A stretch of DNA of 57,942 bases. Source: Longimycelium tulufanense. GTDB taxonomy: Bacteria; Actinomycetota; Actinomycetes; Mycobacteriales; Pseudonocardiaceae. Within the stretch, counting starts at the first letter, position 1; every line of letters starts with the position of its first letter. Below are positions 32,792-46,500 of this stretch, piece by piece. Both the position numbers and the translations under genes were made by a program. The notes below the pieces were generated by a model that did not search any database, had not been told where the DNA came from, and saw only the letters and a program-made list of their open reading frames with translations. The stretch spans positions 1 to 57,942 of the forward strand of contig NZ_BMMK01000034.1 in the NCBI RefSeq assembly GCF_014645795.1. The letters run 5' to 3'.

Positions 32792-35700
32792 ATGACGAAT
32801 GACGAGAAAACACTCGACTATCTCAAGCGCCTCACCGCTGAGTTGCGTCAGACCCGTCAACGTCTGCACAACGTGGAGGCGGGGAGTCGGGAGCCGATCG
32901 CCGTCGTGGCGATGGGGTGTCGTTTCCCAGGAGGTGTGTCCTCGCCGGAGGAGTTGTGGCGGCTGGTCGTCTCGGGAGAGGACGGTATCTCCGAATTTCC
33001 CACGGATCGTGGTTGGGATGTTGCAGGGATCTATGACCCGGATCCCGACAAGTTGGGGAAGTGTTACGCGCGGGAGGGTGGTTTTCTGGCGGATGTCGCC
33101 TCGTTTGATGCGGCGTTCTTTGGGATCAGTCCGCGTGAAGCACTGGCGTTGGATCCGCAACAGCGGTTGTTGTTGGAGGTTTCCTGGGAGACGTTCGAGC
33201 GCGCCGGAATCGTTCCGTCCTCGCTGCGGGGAAGCCGGACCGGCGTCTTCACCGGCCTGATGGGACAGGACTACACCGCGCGTCTTCCTGGTGTACCGTC
33301 CGAGTTCGAGGGACAGCTGGAGATCGGGAGCGCGGGCAGCGTCGCGTCCGGACGGGTGGCGTACACCTTCGGCCTGGAAGGCCCTGCAGTCACAGTGGAC
33401 ACGGCGTGTTCCTCATCGTTGGTGGCACTGCACCTCGCGATGCAGGCACTGCGGAATGGGGAGTGCGACCTCGCGCTGGCCGGCGGTGCCACCTTGATGT
33501 CCAGCCCGTTGTCGTTGGTGGAGTTCAGCCGCCAGCGCGGCCTCTCACCGGACGGCCGGTGCAAGGCCTTCGCGGGTCAGGCCGATGGCACGGGCCTTGC
33601 CGAGGGCGTGGGTGTCGTCCTGCTGGTGCGGTTGTCGGACGCACGACGCCACGGCTACCCGGTTCTCGCGGTGGTCAGGGGAAGCGCGGTCAACCAGGAC
33701 GGCGCGTCGAACGGGTTGACAGCCCCGAACGGTCCCTCGCAGCAGCGGGTGATCCGGGCGGCACTCGCGAGCGCTGGGCTGACGGGAGCCGACGTTGACG
33801 CGGTGGAGGCGCACGGCACAGGAACGAAGCTGGGCGATCCCATTGAGGCGCAGGCAATCCTAGCGACCTACGGACAGGACCGTTCGACCGACCAGCCGTT
33901 GTGGTTGGGGTCGTTGAAGTCGAACATCGGTCACACTCAGGCCGCCGCGGGCATCGCGGGCGTCATGAAGATGGTCATGGCCCTGCGCCACGGGACCCTG
34001 CCGCGGACCCTGCACATTGACACACCCACTTCGCACGTCAACTGGTCCTTGGGCGCGGTGGAGCTCCTGACCGAGTCCCGGATCTGGCCGGAGAACGGCC
34101 GCTCTCGACGGGCGGGGGTGTCCTCGTTCGGCATCAGCGGCACCAACGCCCACGTCATCCTCGAGGAGACCGACGAAGTCCCGACGGCGGACCACCGAGA
34201 CGAGGACGCGGCACGGCCTCTGGTCCCGTGGGTGCTGTCAGCCAGGAATCCCGAGGCGTTGCGCGCACAGGCGGCTAGGTTGTGGGATCACGTATCCGTC
34301 CAACCCAACCTGTGTCCGGCTGATGTGGCGTATTCGCTGGCGACCACGCGCGAACCCCTGGAGCACCGGGCTGTCGTGGTTGGTCATGACCGGGACGAGC
34401 TGCTTCAGGGTGTGGCGGCGTTGGCGGGAGGTGAGCCCTGCGCGAGCCTGGTCGAGGGCGTGGCGCGTGATTCGGGGAAGACGGTCTTCGTGTTTCCCGG
34501 CCAGGGTTCGCAGTGGGCGGGAATGGCCGTGGAGCTGTGGAAGTCGTCCACTGTCTTCCGCGAGCGGATGGGAGCCTGCGCTGATGCTCTCGATCCACAT
34601 GTCGACTGGTCACTGCGGGACGCGGTGTTTGCTCTGGACGGAGACCGGATGTGGGACCGCGTCGACGTGGTTCAGCCCGTGTTGTGGGCCGTGATGGTGT
34701 CGCTGGCCGAGTTGTGGCGGTCCTACGGACTGGAACCCGCTGCCGTGGTGGGACATTCGCAGGGCGAGATCGCCGCGGCATGTGTGGCTGGCGCGCTGTC
34801 GCTGGAGGATGGCGCGCGCATCGTGGCTCTACGGTCCCGGCTGGTGGCCGAGCGACTGTCCGCGCCGGGGGGGATGGTCTCGGTGGCGGCCCCCGTGGCG
34901 GAGGTCCGCGAACGGATCGAGCATTGGGCCGACCGGCTCGCCATCGCTGCGGTGAACGGACCCTCGTCCATCGTGGTCTCGGGAGAGCCGACGGCGCTGG
35001 ACGAGCTTCTGACCTCCTGCGAACACGACGGGGTGCGGGCGCGGCGCATCGCAGTCGACTACGCCTCCCATTCCCCGCGCGTGGAGTTGCTCCGTGACGA
35101 CCTTCTGATCGGGCTGGCGGGGATTCAGCCCCGCACCGGCGAGGTTCCGGTGTATTCGACGGTCACGGGCGGTGTCCTGACGGGCGACGAGCTGACTCCC
35201 GAGTATTGGTACCGCAACCTGCGGCAGACGGTGCGGCTCGTGGACGCGGTCGAGCGCCTCGCGGCCGACGGGCACGGGACCTTCGTGGAGTGCAGTCCCC
35301 ACCCGGTGCTGACCCTTGGTGTCACGGAGACGCTGGACGATCTGGGCCACGACGCGCTCGTCGTGGGGACGCTGCGTCGGGACGAGGGCAGCCTGGACCG
35401 GTTCCTTTCCTCGGTGGGCGAGGTGTACGCGGGCGGTCGGGCGCCGGATTGGGAGAAGGTCTTCGCCGGCACCCACCCCCGTCGCGTGGCGCTGCCCACC
35501 TACGCCTTCCAACGGCAGCGCTACTGGCTGGACGCCGCGCTGGCGGTGGGGGACGTCGGGACGGCCGGGCTGAGCGCGCTCGACCATCCGTTGTGGGGCG
35601 CGGTCGCCGAGCTGCCCGACTCCGGGGGCGTCCTCCTCACCGGCCGCCTGTCCCGCGACACCCACCCCTGGCTGGTGGACCACGCGGTCGACGGCGTCGT

Positions 35701-38700
35701 CCTGCTGCCCGGGACGGCCTTCCTGGAACTAGCAATCCGGGCCGCCGACCAGGTGGGCTGCGACCGCGTGGTGGAACTGACACTGGAGGCCCCGCTGGTC
35801 CTGCCCGAGCGAGGTGGGGTCCACCTGCGGGCCGTCGTCGGCAAGGCCGATGAGGCCGGTGCTTGCCCAATGACCCTCCACTCGCGACCAGAGGATACGT
35901 CGGATCAGCCGTGGACCAGGCACGCCACCGGCTCCGTGGCCCCGACCCACCCGCCCGTCGGAGCCCCGCTGACCGAGTGGCCTCCGCCAGGCGCCGAACC
36001 CCTGGCAGTTGACCGGGTGTACGAAAAACTGGGGGAGCTGTCCCTGGAGTACGGCCCGTGGTTCCGGGGACTGCGAGCTGCCTGGCGTCGGGGAGACGAC
36101 ATCTTCGCCGAGGTCGCGCTCCCCGCGGAGGACGGGGAAGAGGGGTTCGTGATCCACCCGGCCCTGCTCGACGCCGCGGTCCACGCGGTGGTCCTCGGGC
36201 ACTTCGTGAGCCTTGACGACGCGGACAACGGCCCCCGGCTTCCCTTCTCGTGGTCGGGCGTCGGCGTCCACGTGGTCGGCGCGACACAGCTCCGGGTTCG
36301 AATCAGCACAGCGGGCCCCGACGCCGTCGCACTGCAGGTGGCCGACGGAACCGGTGCTCCCGTCGCGTCCGTCGACTCGCTGGTGCTGCGTCCGGTGGCG
36401 CTCGACCAGCTGCGACCCACTACCCACGAAGTCGTGGATTCGTTGTTCGCCGTGGACTGGGTTCCGGTGCCGGTTGTTCCTCCCGGTCAGTCGGAGACGT
36501 GGGCTGCCCTCGACGGTACCAACGAGATCGTCTCCGGTATCGAGGCCGCCGGTGTCCGGGTACGGCGACATTCGGATCTCGCGGCGGTAACTGCGTCGGA
36601 CGTCGTACCGGACGTGGTGCTAGTGGCGCTTCGGCCACGCCCCGGTGAACTGCCGGCGGCCACCCGGGATGCCGTCGCCCGGGCGTTGACGTTGGCACAG
36701 GACTGGATCGGCGACGACCCTCGCGCGTCGGCGCGCCTCGTCGTGGTGACCCAGGGCGCCGTCGCGGTGCACGACGGCGAGGCGGTCGACCCGGCGCTGG
36801 CCGCGGTGTGGGGCCTGTTGAGGTCCGCGCAGTCGGAGAACCCGGGCCGCCTCGTCCTGGTGGACTTGGACGAGCAGTCGTCGGCCGAGCTGATTCCCGC
36901 CGTCGTTGCCGGGGACGAGCCGCAGGTCGCCCTCCGGTCGGGTGCGGCGTTCGTCCCCCGGCTTGCACGAGCAACCACTAGCCACATCGAACCGGAGACG
37001 TTCGACAGCAGCAGCACCGTGCTGGTGACCGGCGCGTCAGGAGTGCTGGGCCGGGTCGTGGCCCGCCACTTGGTCGTGGAGCACGGTGTGCGGCACCTGT
37101 TGCTGGTGAGCCGACGCGGCGCGGACGCGGAAGGCGCCGCGGAGCTCGCCGAGCAGCTCGCGGAACTGGGTGCGTCGGCGCGCTGGGTCGCCTGCGACGT
37201 GGCGGATCGCACGGCCTTGGCCGAGGTGCTCGCCCAGGTATCACCGGAACATCCGTTGCGCGGCGTGGTGCACACCGCCGGCTTGTTGGACGACGCCGTG
37301 ATCTCCGCTCTGTCGCCGGAACGAGTCGACCAGGTGTTCCGGCCGAAGGTGGACGCGGTGGTCAACCTGCATGAGCTGACCAAGGACGCGTATCTCTCGG
37401 CGTTCGTCATCTTCTCCTCGGCCGCGGGTACGTTCGGCAACCCCGGCCAGGGCAGCTACGCGGCAGCAAACGCCTTCCTCGACGCGTTCGCCGGTGTCCG
37501 GCGCTCGCGCGGGTTGCCGGCGCTGTCTCTGGCCTGGGGCCTGTGGGCGGAGACAAGTGCGATGACTGCCCAGATGTCGAGCACTGATCGCGACCGGATA
37601 CACCGGTCCGGCATAACCGGTCTATCCACTGAGGACGGCATCTCCCTCCTGGACGCCAGCCTCGCCGCTGGCCTGCCCGTCGTCGTCCCGGTGCGGCTGG
37701 ACCTCGCCGCCGTACGAGCCCGGGCAGCCACGGAGGGCGTTCCCGCGCTCCTGCGCGCCCTGGTGCGGCTACCGACGCGGCGCGCGACGGTCGTTGCCGG
37801 TGGCGTCTCCGCCCTGGGACAGCAGCTCGCCGAGCTTCCACCACAGGATCGTGCCGCGAAGGTCCTCGACGTGGTGCGGGCCCAGGTCGCGGCCGTGCTC
37901 GGTTTCGCGGGGCCGACGGTGGTCGACGCCGGGCGCGCGTTCAAGGAGCTGGGGTTCGACTCGCTCACCGCGGTCGAACTGCGGAATCGCCTGGCGAAGG
38001 TGACCGATCTGCGGCTGCCCGCCACGCTCGTCTTCGACCACCCCACGCCGCTCGGACTCGCCGAGCACCTCCTTGGTCAGCTGACGGGCCAACGCCAGCG
38101 GTCCCGGTCGGAGGTCCGCAGCGCGATCCCGGCCGATGAGCCGATCGCGATCGTGGGCATGGCCTGCCGCTTTCCGGGAGGCGTCACGTCGCCGGAGGAC
38201 CTGTGGCGCCTGGTGGACCAGGGCGTGGACGCGATTTCCGGGTTCCCCACCGACCGTGGGTGGGACCTCGACGCCGGCGAGTACGTGACGGAAGGCGGAT
38301 TTCTACGGGACGCCGCCGAGTTCGATCCCGAGTTCTTCGGGATCAGCCCGCGTGAGGCGGTGGCGATGGACCCCCAGCAGCGACTCCTGCTCGAGGTCTC
38401 TTGGGAGGTACTCGAGCGGGCGGGGCTGGACCCGACCCCCCTGCGTGGCAGCCGCACCGGAGTGTTCGCCAGCCTGATGTACCACGACTACGCCACGCGG
38501 CTCGCGACGGTTCCGGAAGGGGCCGCGGGCTACCTCGGCACCGGTGCGTCCGGCAGCGTCGCGTCCGGCCGTATCGCCTACACCTTCGGGTTCGAGGGGC
38601 CGGCCGTCACGGTGGACACTGCCTGTTCGTCATCACTGGTGGCTTTGCACATGGCGGCACAGGCGCTGCGGAGCGGGGACTGTGAGCTCGCCCTGGCGGG

Positions 38701-41700
38701 CGGTGTCACCGTGATGTGCACACCGACCGCCTTCTCCGAGTTCAGTTTGCAGGGCGGGATGGCCGCTGACGCACGCTGCAAACCGTTCGCCGCAGCGGCG
38801 GACGGCGCCGTGTGGGGAGAGGGTGTCGGCATAGTCCTGGTGGAACGACTGTCGGACGCACTCCACAAGGGACATCGCGTCCTCGCGGTGGTTCGTGGGT
38901 CAGCAGTCAACCAGGACGGTGCGAGCAACGGACTGACCGCGCCGAACGGTCCCTCCCAGGAACGCGTGATTCGGCAGGCGTTGGCGAGCGCACGACTCAG
39001 ATCGTCCGATGTAGACGTTGTCGAGGCACACGGCACCGGAACCACGCTAGGCGACCCAATCGAGGCTCAGGCGTTGCTGGCGACCTATGGCCAGGAGCGC
39101 TCGGCGGACCAGCCGTTGTGGTTGGGCTCCGTCAAGTCGAACCTAGGTCACCCGCAGGCGGCGGCGGGAGTCGCGGGGGTCATCAAGATGGTCATGGCGA
39201 TGCGACGCGGCGTGTTGCCGCGGACACTGCACGTGGACGCGCCATCGCCACACGTCGACTGGTCGTCGGGTGCGGTGGAGCTGCTGACCGAGGCGCGCCC
39301 GTGGCCGGAGACACGCCGGCCACGCCGAGCCGCGGTCTCGTCGTTTGGTATCAGTGGCACCAACGCGCACGTCATTCTGGAGCAGGCGCCCACGGCATCG
39401 GATATCATCGCCCCATCCGGCAGCCCGGATGTTCCCATGCCCAACAGCACGGTGCCATGGGTGATCTCGGCGAGTAACGAGGCGGCGTTGCGATCCCTGG
39501 CCGCACGGTTGAGGGAGCGCCTCAACGCTGACCCCCAGCTCGACCTGGCCGACGTCGCGTACTCGTTGGTGACGACCCGGGCTGAGCTGGAATATCGAGC
39601 GGTTGTGGTGGGCAGCGATCGGGACGGGCTGCACATGGGTCTGGCCGCTGTGGCAGAGGGGCGTGATGTCCCCACTGTGGTCGAGGGAGTGGCCGGTAAT
39701 CCGGGGAAAACCGTGTTCGTGTTCCCAGGCCAGGGCGCCCAATGGATGGGAATGGCCGCTGAGCTATGGGAATCCTCGTCCCTGTTCCAGGAGCGGCTGC
39801 GGGAGTGTGCCGACGCTGTCGCCCCCTACGTCGACTGGCCCTTGGTGGATGTCGTTCGCGGCGATGTTCGGGACATCGGTATGGACCGCGTCGACGTGGT
39901 TCAGCCGGCGTTGTGGGCTGTGATGGTGTCGCTGGCCGAGTTGTGGCTGTCCTACGGGGTGGAACCTACCGTCGTGGTGGGACATTCACAGGGGGAGATC
40001 GCCGCAGCATGCGTGGCGGGTGCCCTGTCCCTGGAGGATGGTGCCCGTGTCGTCGCGTTGCGCAGCCAGGCCTTGGCGGCGATCGTGGGACGTGGTGGCA
40101 TGGTCTCGCTGGCGGTGACGTCGGCGCGGGCTGAGGAACTGGTGGCTGCGTGGGATGGCCGAATCTCCGTCGCCGCAGTGAACGGTCCCCATTCCACAGT
40201 GGTGTCAGGTGATGCCTCAGCGTTGGATGAGCTACTGGCGTACTGCGAGGAAACCGGTGTCTGGGCTCGGCGAGTGCCGGTGGACTACGCCTCGCACTCC
40301 CCACACGTCGAAGCTGTGCGTGAGCGGATTTGCCGTGATTTGGGGGAAATTCGACCCCGGCCCGGTCGCTTCGCCTTCTACTCCACGGTGACGGGGCGGT
40401 TCGAGGACACGAGCAAACTGGACGTCGAGTACTGGTACAGGAACCTGCGGGAGACCGTCCGGTTCGAGCCTGCCCTGCGGGAGCTGGCCACCCAGGGCTT
40501 CGGCGCCTTCATCGAGGTAAGCCCCCATCCCGTGCTCACCATGGGGATGCAGGAGACCTTGGACGACCACGACCCCGCCACGCCGGCCGTAGTCGTGGGG
40601 TCGCTGCGCCGCGGCCAGGGCGATCTGGCCCGATTCCTCACCTCGACAGCCGAGGCGTTCGCGCGTGGTGTCTGCGTGGACTGGTCCCGGACGTGGGTCG
40701 GCCGCGCGCCCCGCGTCGTCGACCTGCCGACCTACCCGTTCCAGCGGCGGCGGTTCTGGCTGGACGCACCGGCTGAGGCGGGTGACGTGACCGCGGCGGG
40801 CCTGAACCGCCCGGACCACCCGCTGCTGGGGGCCAATATCGAGCTTGCGGACTCCCAGGGAATCGTTCTGACCGGCCGGTGGTCGCTCGACTCGCACCCG
40901 TGGCTGGCGGACCACGCCGTGCTGGGCACCGTGGTCGTGCCGGGTACGGCCTTCCTGGAGCTGGCGGCGCGGGCCGCTGCTGAGGTCGGCTGCGACCGGC
41001 TCGCGGAGCTGCTCCAGGAGGCGCCGCTGGTCCTGACGGAAGGCGGCTCGGTCCAGGTCCAGGTCCGGGTCGCACCGCCCGACGAGGACGGCAATCGTTC
41101 GCTGGGTGTGTACTCCCGACGGGAGGACACACCCGCGGAGGGCCCCTGGGAGTGTCATGCCCGCGGCGTGCTGGGCGCGGCAGAAGCGCTGACGCCACAG
41201 GACCTCGGCGGTGCCTGGCCACCCCCGGGCGCGGTTCCCGTCGACCTCACCGGCTTCTATGAGCGACTGGACGAGGTCGGCCTCCACTACGGCCCGACGT
41301 TCCGCGGGTTGCGTGCCGCGTGGCGTCTCGGCAACGAGGTCTTGGCCGAGGCCGTCCTGCCCGAGGACGCCCGCGCCGTCGCGGCCACCTACCAAGCCCA
41401 TCCAGCACTACTCGACGCGGCTCTCCACTCCTGCCTCCTCCGGGATGAAGAGAAGGGGTCGGACCAGGTTCTCATGCCCTTCGCCTGGAACGACGTCTCC
41501 TTCCACGCCAACAGTGGCCCGGAGGTGCGGGTCCGCGTGTCAGCGGGCCACTCCGACGACGTGTCGGTTGTGGTGACGGACGCCGTGGGCTCTCCCGTGG
41601 TGAGCGTCCGGTCACTGGTGGCCCGCCCGGTCTCGGCTCACCAGCTACGCGGCCCTGACGACCACCGCGACTCCCTGTTCCACCTCACGTGGACCCCGCT

Positions 41701-43585
41701 GTCCACCAAGCCGTCTGCCTCCCCGGGCTGCTGGGCGGTGCTCGGGGCTGACACCCTCGGCCTTACCCCACCCGCGGGAAGCTTCCCGGACCTCCACGCC
41801 TTGCGCGCGGCGATCGAAGCCGGCGTCCCAACGCCCGACCTGGTGCTCGCACCACTTGGCGCCGAGCCCTACGATCGCCACGACCAGGCCGAACGGGCTC
41901 GGGCCTTGACCTGTCAGGCACTAGGTCTGCTGCAGACTTGGCTGGCCGACGACCGAGGGAACTCAACGCGACTGATCCTCGTAACCCGCGGCGCGGTGTC
42001 CACCTCCGACCAGGAGACCGTCGTGGATCCCGCTGTCGCCGCGGTGTGGGGCCTGGTCCGCTCGGCCCAGTCGGAGAACCCAGGCCAGATCGTGCTCGTG
42101 GACTTGGACGACCAGCCCGAGTCAACGGACGCCCTTCCCGCTGCGCTGCCCGCGGACGAACCCCAACTCGCCCTTCGCAGTGGCCAGATCCTGGTGCCCC
42201 GGCTGGAACGCACACCTGTGGCCAGGGACCACGCTCTGGAGTGGGATTCCCACGGCACGGTGCTGGTGACTGGAGCCTCGGGAACCCTGGGCCGCATCGT
42301 GGCCCGACACCTCGTCGCCACGCGCGGCGTGCGCCGTTTGCTGCTGGCGAGTCGGCATGGTGGTGAGACCGAGGATGCCGCAGAACTCGCCGCGGATCTG
42401 GCTGAGCTTGGCGCGACTGTGACGTGGGCGGCGTGCGACGTCAGTGATCGCGATGCGGTTGCTGCGTTGCTGGAGTCGGTGTCCGCGGAACACCCACTGA
42501 CCGCAATCGTGCACGCGGCCGGTGTCCTAGACGATGGTGTGGTCCCGGCGCTATCGCCGGAGCGGATCGACCGGACGTTCCGACCCAAGGTGGACGCGGC
42601 GCTCCACCTCCACGAGCTGACCCGGAAGTCGGACCTCGCGTCCTTCGTGGTGTTCTCCTCGGCCGCAGCCACCCTGGGCGGCGCGGGCCAGGGGAACTAC
42701 GCGGCGGCCAATGCCTTCCTGGACGCGCTGGTGCGGCGCCGTCGAACGGACGGCCTCCCCGCACAGTCATTGGCATGGGGACTGTGGGCCGAGACCAGCG
42801 GCATGACCGCAAGCCTCGGTCGGGCCGACGTGGCCAGAATGGCGCGTTCCGGGCTCCAGCCAATGTCCACAGAGGATGGTCTGACGCTCCTCGACTCGGC
42901 GCTCACCGTAGACGACCCGCTGCTGTTGCCCATGCGACTCGACACGTCCGCGCTTCGGGCACGTACCGACGCACTGCCACCGGTGTTGCGCGGGCTGGTT
43001 CGCGCCCCGGCACGACGAAGCGTCGGCAGGGGAGAGGAGGCCGCTACCCTGCGCCGCCGCCTGACCGCCCTGACCCCGGCCGAGCGGGACCGGCTGCTGC
43101 TCGACCTGGTGTGCGCCGAGACCGCCACCGTTCTCGGTTACCCAACCATGGCCGCGGTGGGGCGGGATCGCGCGTTCAAGGAGCTGGGTTTCGACTCGCT
43201 GACCGCCGTGGAACTCCGTAACCGGCTCAGCGGCGCCACCGGGCTCCGGCTGCCCGCGACGCTGGTCTTCGACCACCCCACCCCCGCCGCGCTGGCCGGG
43301 CAGCTGGGCGCCGAGCTGGCTCCCGGGGGTTCGGGACCCGACGTCGAGCAGGACATCGAGGGCGAGGTGCGGAACGCCCTGGCCGCCATCCCGTTGACCC
43401 GGCTCCGCGATGCCGGGCTGCTCGAGGCCCTGCTGGAGCTCGCGGGCCGTCCGACTGTGCCGTCAGAGCGAGACGAGGATGCCGGATCCGACTCGATCGA
43501 CGAGATGGACGCCGAGGGCCTGCTCGCCATGGCCCTGAACAACGGAGCGTGCTCCGTGACGGAGGATCACGATGCCGACCAATGA
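32792..43585 (+). CDS. Type I modular PKS D: modules 6 and 7
   Basis: 3597 residues. Domains: N-terminal docking coil (1-30, [16 protein letters not shown]), KS6 (from 34), AT6 (from 564), DH6 (932-1210), KR6 (1409-1590), ACP6 (Ser1724), KS7 (from 1782), AT7 (from 2307), DH7 (2676-2950), KR7 (3156-3335), ACP7 (Ser3469). The C-terminal docking region differs from those of A, B, C and [19 protein letters not shown], then [16 protein letters not shown]. It adds two methyl-branched trans double bonds, completing the pentaene. Its last 14 nt overlap gene E, so the two are probably translationally coupled. Confidence 0.95.
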   Translation: MTNDEKTLDYLKRLTAELRQTRQRLHNVEAGSREPIAVVAMGCRFPGGVSSPEELWRLVVSGEDGISEFPTDRGWDVAGIYDPDPDKLGKCYAREGGFLADVASFDAAFFGISPREALALDPQQRLLLEVSWETFERAGIVPSSLRGSRTGVFTGLMGQDYTARLPGVPSEFEGQLEIGSAGSVASGRVAYTFGLEGPAVTVDTACSSSLVALHLAMQALRNGECDLALAGGATLMSSPLSLVEFSRQRGLSPDGRCKAFAGQADGTGLAEGVGVVLLVRLSDARRHGYPVLAVVRGSAVNQDGASNGLTAPNGPSQQRVIRAALASAGLTGADVDAVEAHGTGTKLGDPIEAQAILATYGQDRSTDQPLWLGSLKSNIGHTQAAAGIAGVMKMVMALRHGTLPRTLHIDTPTSHVNWSLGAVELLTESRIWPENGRSRRAGVSSFGISGTNAHVILEETDEVPTADHRDEDAARPLVPWVLSARNPEALRAQAARLWDHVSVQPNLCPADVAYSLATTREPLEHRAVVVGHDRDELLQGVAALAGGEPCASLVEGVARDSGKTVFVFPGQGSQWAGMAVELWKSSTVFRERMGACADALDPHVDWSLRDAVFALDGDRMWDRVDVVQPVLWAVMVSLAELWRSYGLEPAAVVGHSQGEIAAACVAGALSLEDGARIVALRSRLVAERLSAPGGMVSVAAPVAEVRERIEHWADRLAIAAVNGPSSIVVSGEPTALDELLTSCEHDGVRARRIAVDYASHSPRVELLRDDLLIGLAGIQPRTGEVPVYSTVTGGVLTGDELTPEYWYRNLRQTVRLVDAVERLAADGHGTFVECSPHPVLTLGVTETLDDLGHDALVVGTLRRDEGSLDRFLSSVGEVYAGGRAPDWEKVFAGTHPRRVALPTYAFQRQRYWLDAALAVGDVGTAGLSALDHPLWGAVAELPDSGGVLLTGRLSRDTHPWLVDHAVDGVVLLPGTAFLELAIRAADQVGCDRVVELTLEAPLVLPERGGVHLRAVVGKADEAGACPMTLHSRPEDTSDQPWTRHATGSVAPTHPPVGAPLTEWPPPGAEPLAVDRVYEKLGELSLEYGPWFRGLRAAWRRGDDIFAEVALPAEDGEEGFVIHPALLDAAVHAVVLGHFVSLDDADNGPRLPFSWSGVGVHVVGATQLRVRISTAGPDAVALQVADGTGAPVASVDSLVLRPVALDQLRPTTHEVVDSLFAVDWVPVPVVPPGQSETWAALDGTNEIVSGIEAAGVRVRRHSDLAAVTASDVVPDVVLVALRPRPGELPAATRDAVARALTLAQDWIGDDPRASARLVVVTQGAVAVHDGEAVDPALAAVWGLLRSAQSENPGRLVLVDLDEQSSAELIPAVVAGDEPQVALRSGAAFVPRLARATTSHIEPETFDSSSTVLVTGASGVLGRVVARHLVVEHGVRHLLLVSRRGADAEGAAELAEQLAELGASARWVACDVADRTALAEVLAQVSPEHPLRGVVHTAGLLDDAVISALSPERVDQVFRPKVDAVVNLHELTKDAYLSAFVIFSSAAGTFGNPGQGSYAAANAFLDAFAGVRRSRGLPALSLAWGLWAETSAMTAQMSSTDRDRIHRSGITGLSTEDGISLLDASLAAGLPVVVPVRLDLAAVRARAATEGVPALLRALVRLPTRRATVVAGGVSALGQQLAELPPQDRAAKVLDVVRAQVAAVLGFAGPTVVDAGRAFKELGFDSLTAVELRNRLAKVTDLRLPATLVFDHPTPLGLAEHLLGQLTGQRQRSRSEVRSAIPADEPIAIVGMACRFPGGVTSPEDLWRLVDQGVDAISGFPTDRGWDLDAGEYVTEGGFLRDAAEFDPEFFGISPREAVAMDPQQRLLLEVSWEVLERAGLDPTPLRGSRTGVFASLMYHDYATRLATVPEGAAGYLGTGASGSVASGRIAYTFGFEGPAVTVDTACSSSLVALHMAAQALRSGDCELALAGGVTVMCTPTAFSEFSLQGGMAADARCKPFAAAADGAVWGEGVGIVLVERLSDALHKGHRVLAVVRGSAVNQDGASNGLTAPNGPSQERVIRQALASARLRSSDVDVVEAHGTGTTLGDPIEAQALLATYGQERSADQPLWLGSVKSNLGHPQAAAGVAGVIKMVMAMRRGVLPRTLHVDAPSPHVDWSSGAVELLTEARPWPETRRPRRAAVSSFGISGTNAHVILEQAPTASDIIAPSGSPDVPMPNSTVPWVISASNEAALRSLAARLRERLNADPQLDLADVAYSLVTTRAELEYRAVVVGSDRDGLHMGLAAVAEGRDVPTVVEGVAGNPGKTVFVFPGQGAQWMGMAAELWESSSLFQERLRECADAVAPYVDWPLVDVVRGDVRDIGMDRVDVVQPALWAVMVSLAELWLSYGVEPTVVVGHSQGEIAAACVAGALSLEDGARVVALRSQALAAIVGRGGMVSLAVTSARAEELVAAWDGRISVAAVNGPHSTVVSGDASALDELLAYCEETGVWARRVPVDYASHSPHVEAVRERICRDLGEIRPRPGRFAFYSTVTGRFEDTSKLDVEYWYRNLRETVRFEPALRELATQGFGAFIEVSPHPVLTMGMQETLDDHDPATPAVVVGSLRRGQGDLARFLTSTAEAFARGVCVDWSRTWVGRAPRVVDLPTYPFQRRRFWLDAPAEAGDVTAAGLNRPDHPLLGANIELADSQGIVLTGRWSLDSHPWLADHAVLGTVVVPGTAFLELAARAAAEVGCDRLAELLQEAPLVLTEGGSVQVQVRVAPPDEDGNRSLGVYSRREDTPAEGPWECHARGVLGAAEALTPQDLGGAWPPPGAVPVDLTGFYERLDEVGLHYGPTFRGLRAAWRLGNEVLAEAVLPEDARAVAATYQAHPALLDAALHSCLLRDEEKGSDQVLMPFAWNDVSFHANSGPEVRVRVSAGHSDDVSVVVTDAVGSPVVSVRSLVARPVSAHQLRGPDDHRDSLFHLTWTPLSTKPSASPGCWAVLGADTLGLTPPAGSFPDLHALRAAIEAGVPTPDLVLAPLGAEPYDRHDQAERARALTCQALGLLQTWLADDRGNSTRLILVTRGAVSTSDQETVVDPAVAAVWGLVRSAQSENPGQIVLVDLDDQPESTDALPAALPADEPQLALRSGQILVPRLERTPVARDHALEWDSHGTVLVTGASGTLGRIVARHLVATRGVRRLLLASRHGGETEDAAELAADLAELGATVTWAACDVSDRDAVAALLESVSAEHPLTAIVHAAGVLDDGVVPALSPERIDRTFRPKVDAALHLHELTRKSDLASFVVFSSAAATLGGAGQGNYAAANAFLDALVRRRRTDGLPAQSLAWGLWAETSGMTASLGRADVARMARSGLQPMSTEDGLTLLDSALTVDDPLLLPMRLDTSALRARTDALPPVLRGLVRAPARRSVGRGEEAATLRRRLTALTPAERDRLLLDLVCAETATVLGYPTMAAVGRDRAFKELGFDSLTAVELRNRLSGATGLRLPATLVFDHPTPAALAGQLGAELAPGGSGPDVEQDIEGEVRNALAAIPLTRLRDAGLLEALLELAGRPTVPSERDEDAGSDSIDEMDAEGLLAMALNNGACSVTEDHDADQ
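32891..38090 (+). other. Module 6: KS-AT(methylmalonyl)-DH-KR-ACP
   Basis: KS6 Cys206. AT6 has RVDVVQ, GHSQGE (Ser656) and YASH (from 757). DH6 has [10 protein letters not shown] (His964) and DAAVH (Asp1127). KR6 has [11 protein letters not shown] (1499-1501) and Tyr1556 in [10 protein letters not shown]-type. ACP6 Ser1724. Confidence 0.9.
38135..43320 (+). other. Module 7: KS-AT(methylmalonyl)-DH-KR-ACP
   Basis: KS7 Cys1945; the second His motif reads [10 protein letters not shown], with Pro for the usual Thr after His. AT7 has RVDVVQ, GHSQGE (Ser2399), [15 protein letters not shown] and YASH (from 2499). DH7 has [10 protein letters not shown] (His2708) and DAALH (Asp2875). KR7 has [11 protein letters not shown] (3246-3248) and Tyr3303, B-type. 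ACP7 Ser3469. Confidence 0.9.
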
Positions 43586-46500
43586 TGAGAAGCTTGTTGA
43601 GGCGCTGCGGGTCTCGCTCAAGGAGGTCGAGGCACTGCGCAGGCAAAACCGGGAGCTGGTGACCGCCTCCCGGGAGCCAGTCGCGGTCGTGGCAATGGGC
43701 TGTCGGTTCCCCGGGGGGGTACGTTCCCCGGAGGACCTGTGGCGACTGGTGGTGACCGGGACGGACGCGATCTCGGCCTTCCCCACGGACCGCGGTTGGG
43801 ACGTCGAGGCCCTCTATGATCCGGACCCGGACCAGCCGGGCCGGACCTACGCCCTGGAGGGTGGCTTTGTCGACGGTGCTGCGGAGTTCGACGCAGACCT
43901 GTTCGGGATCAGCCCCCGCGAGGCCGCCGCGATGGACCCGCAGCAGCGGTTGCTGCTGGAGACCGCGTGGGAGACATTCGAGCGGGCGGGGGTGGGGCCC
44001 CTAGCCCTGCGGAGCCAGCCCGTCGGAGTCTTCGTCGGATCCGTTCTCATGACCACCGGCGGCGGGGTCGCGTCGACCGACGGAACGGAGGGCCACCAAC
44101 TCACCGGCAGCGCCGCCAGCGTGATGTCGGGGCGCCTCGCGTACATGTTCGGCCTCGAGGGTCCTGCGGTCACTGTGGACACGGCGTGTTCGTCCTCGCT
44201 GGCGGCGGTGCACTTGGCCGTCCAGGCGTTGCGGCAGGGCGAGTGCAGCATGGCGTTGGCCGGCGGAGTGGCCGTGATGACGACGCCAGGAATCTTCGTC
44301 GAGTTCAGCCGGCAGCGCGGGCTGGCGCCCGACGGGCGGTGCAAGGCGTTCGCCGCGGCCGCGGACGGCACCGGGTGGGGTGAGGGCGTCGGCTTGGTCT
44401 TACTGGAGCGACTGTCCGACGCGCGCCGGAACGGGCACCCCGTACTGGCGGTCATCCGAGGCTCTGCGGTGAACCAAGACGGTGCGTCCAACGGCCTGAC
44501 TGCACCGAACGGTCCGTCACAGCGGCGGGTTATCCGGCAGGCGTTGGCCACCGCCCGGTTGTCGGCGGACTTGGTCGACACCGTGGAGGCGCACGGTACC
44601 GGTACTCGACTGGGCGATCCGATCGAGGCACAGGCATTGTTGGCGACGTACGGCCAGAATCGTCCGGAGGACCGGCCGTTGTGGTTGGGTTCGGTCAAGT
44701 CGAACCTGGGTCACACGCAGGGCGCGGCGGGCATCGCCGGCTTGATCAAGATGGTCATGGCGATGCGTCATGGGGTACTTCCCACGACTCTGCACGTCGA
44801 CGAGCCCTCGCCACACGTCGACTGGTCATCGGGCGCGGTTCGGTTGTTGACCGAGAACCGGGACTGGCCGGAGACCGGCCGCCCACGCCGAACGGGCGTG
44901 TCGTCATTCGGGATCAGCGGGACCAACGCGCACGTCATCCTGGAACAGGCACCACAGGACGACGACGCTAGTTCGGACGAAGTCGACGCGCTCACACCAC
45001 CGGTGCGGGTGCCGTGGGTGGTCTCGGCACGGGGCGACCGGCCCCTGCGGGACCAGGCGAAACGGCTGTGCGCTCACGTCCAGGCGCGGCCGGAGCTGCG
45101 GCCGGTGGACGTCGGCTGGTCGCTGGTGACCTCCCGCGCGACGCTCGAACAGCGAGCCGTGGTGTGGGCGCCCGACCGGAACGGCCTCCTCGGGGGACTG
45201 ACGGCGCTGAGCGAGGGGAGGCCCGCCCCGGGCGTGGCGCGGGGCTCGGCTACCGAGGGTCGGCTAGCGTTCCTCTTCTCCGGGCAGGGAAGCCAACGCG
45301 CGGGGATGGGGCACGAACTGGCCGCGACGTTCCCGGTCTTCGCCGAGGCACTCGACAGGGCGTGCGGGCACCTGGACCCGTACCTCGAACGACCACTGCG
45401 GCAGGTCCTTCACGCCGCCGAGGGAACACCGGAGGCCGGACTGCTGGAGCGGACGTCGTTCACGCAGGCCGGACTATTCGCCTACGAGGTGGGGTTGTTC
45501 CACCTGCTCACTCACTGGGGCCTCGCCCCGGATCTTCTTCTCGGCCACTCGGTCGGCGAGCTAGCGGCCGCACATGTCGCAGGCGTCCTGTCTCTCGAGG
45601 ATGCGTGTGCGCTCGTCGCCGCGCGAGGTCGGTTGATGCAGGAGCTACCCGGCGAGGGCGCGATGGTCGCGGTGCAGGCGACCGAGGCGGAGGTCCTGGC
45701 GTTGGTGGAGGCGCGGGCGCACACGCTGTCGGTCGCTGCGGTGAACGGACCGACGTCGGTGGTGGTGTCGGGTGACGAGAGCGCGGTGCTGGAACTCGCC
45801 GAGCACTGGGAGAACGAGGGGCGGAGGACGAGGCGGCTCCGGGTGAGCCATGCGTTCCACTCTCCCCAGATGGACGGGATGCTCGAGGAGTTCGGTCGTG
45901 TCGCGGAGAAGCTGACCTTCCACCCGCCCCAGATCCCGATCGTCTCGAACATCACCGGGGAGCTTGCCACCGATGACCAGCTGTGCTCGCCGGAGTACTG
46001 GGTACGCCACGCCCGTGAGACCGTGCGTTTCCGGGAAGGGATGCGTCGGCTCGTGGCGGAGGGGATTCGCGCGTTTCTGGAGGTAGGGCCGTCCGGGGTA
46101 CTCACGGCGATGGGCCAGGACTGCCTCACCGAGGAACCGGGAAGCGTTGGTGCGGTGCTGATTTCGGTGTCCCGGGCCGGTCGGCCAGAAGTTGACACGG
46201 CGCTCACCGGGGTTGCCGAGGCGTTCGTCCACGGTGTCCAGGTCGATTGGACCCGGTTCTTCGAGGGAGCCGGTGCCAGCCTGGTGGAACTACCGACCTA
46301 CGCCTTCCAGCGCCAGCGTTTCCCCTGGGGCCAACTGGACGCGAGCACTGACGTGGCTGCGGCCGGCCTCGACGGGCTCGGGCATCCCCTGCTCGGTGCG
46401 TCCCTGGAGCTGGCGGACTCCCAGGGTCTCGCGCTGACTGGTCGGCTGTCCCGCCGGACGGACGGTTGGCTCGGAGACCACGCCGTGTTCGGCACCGTGC

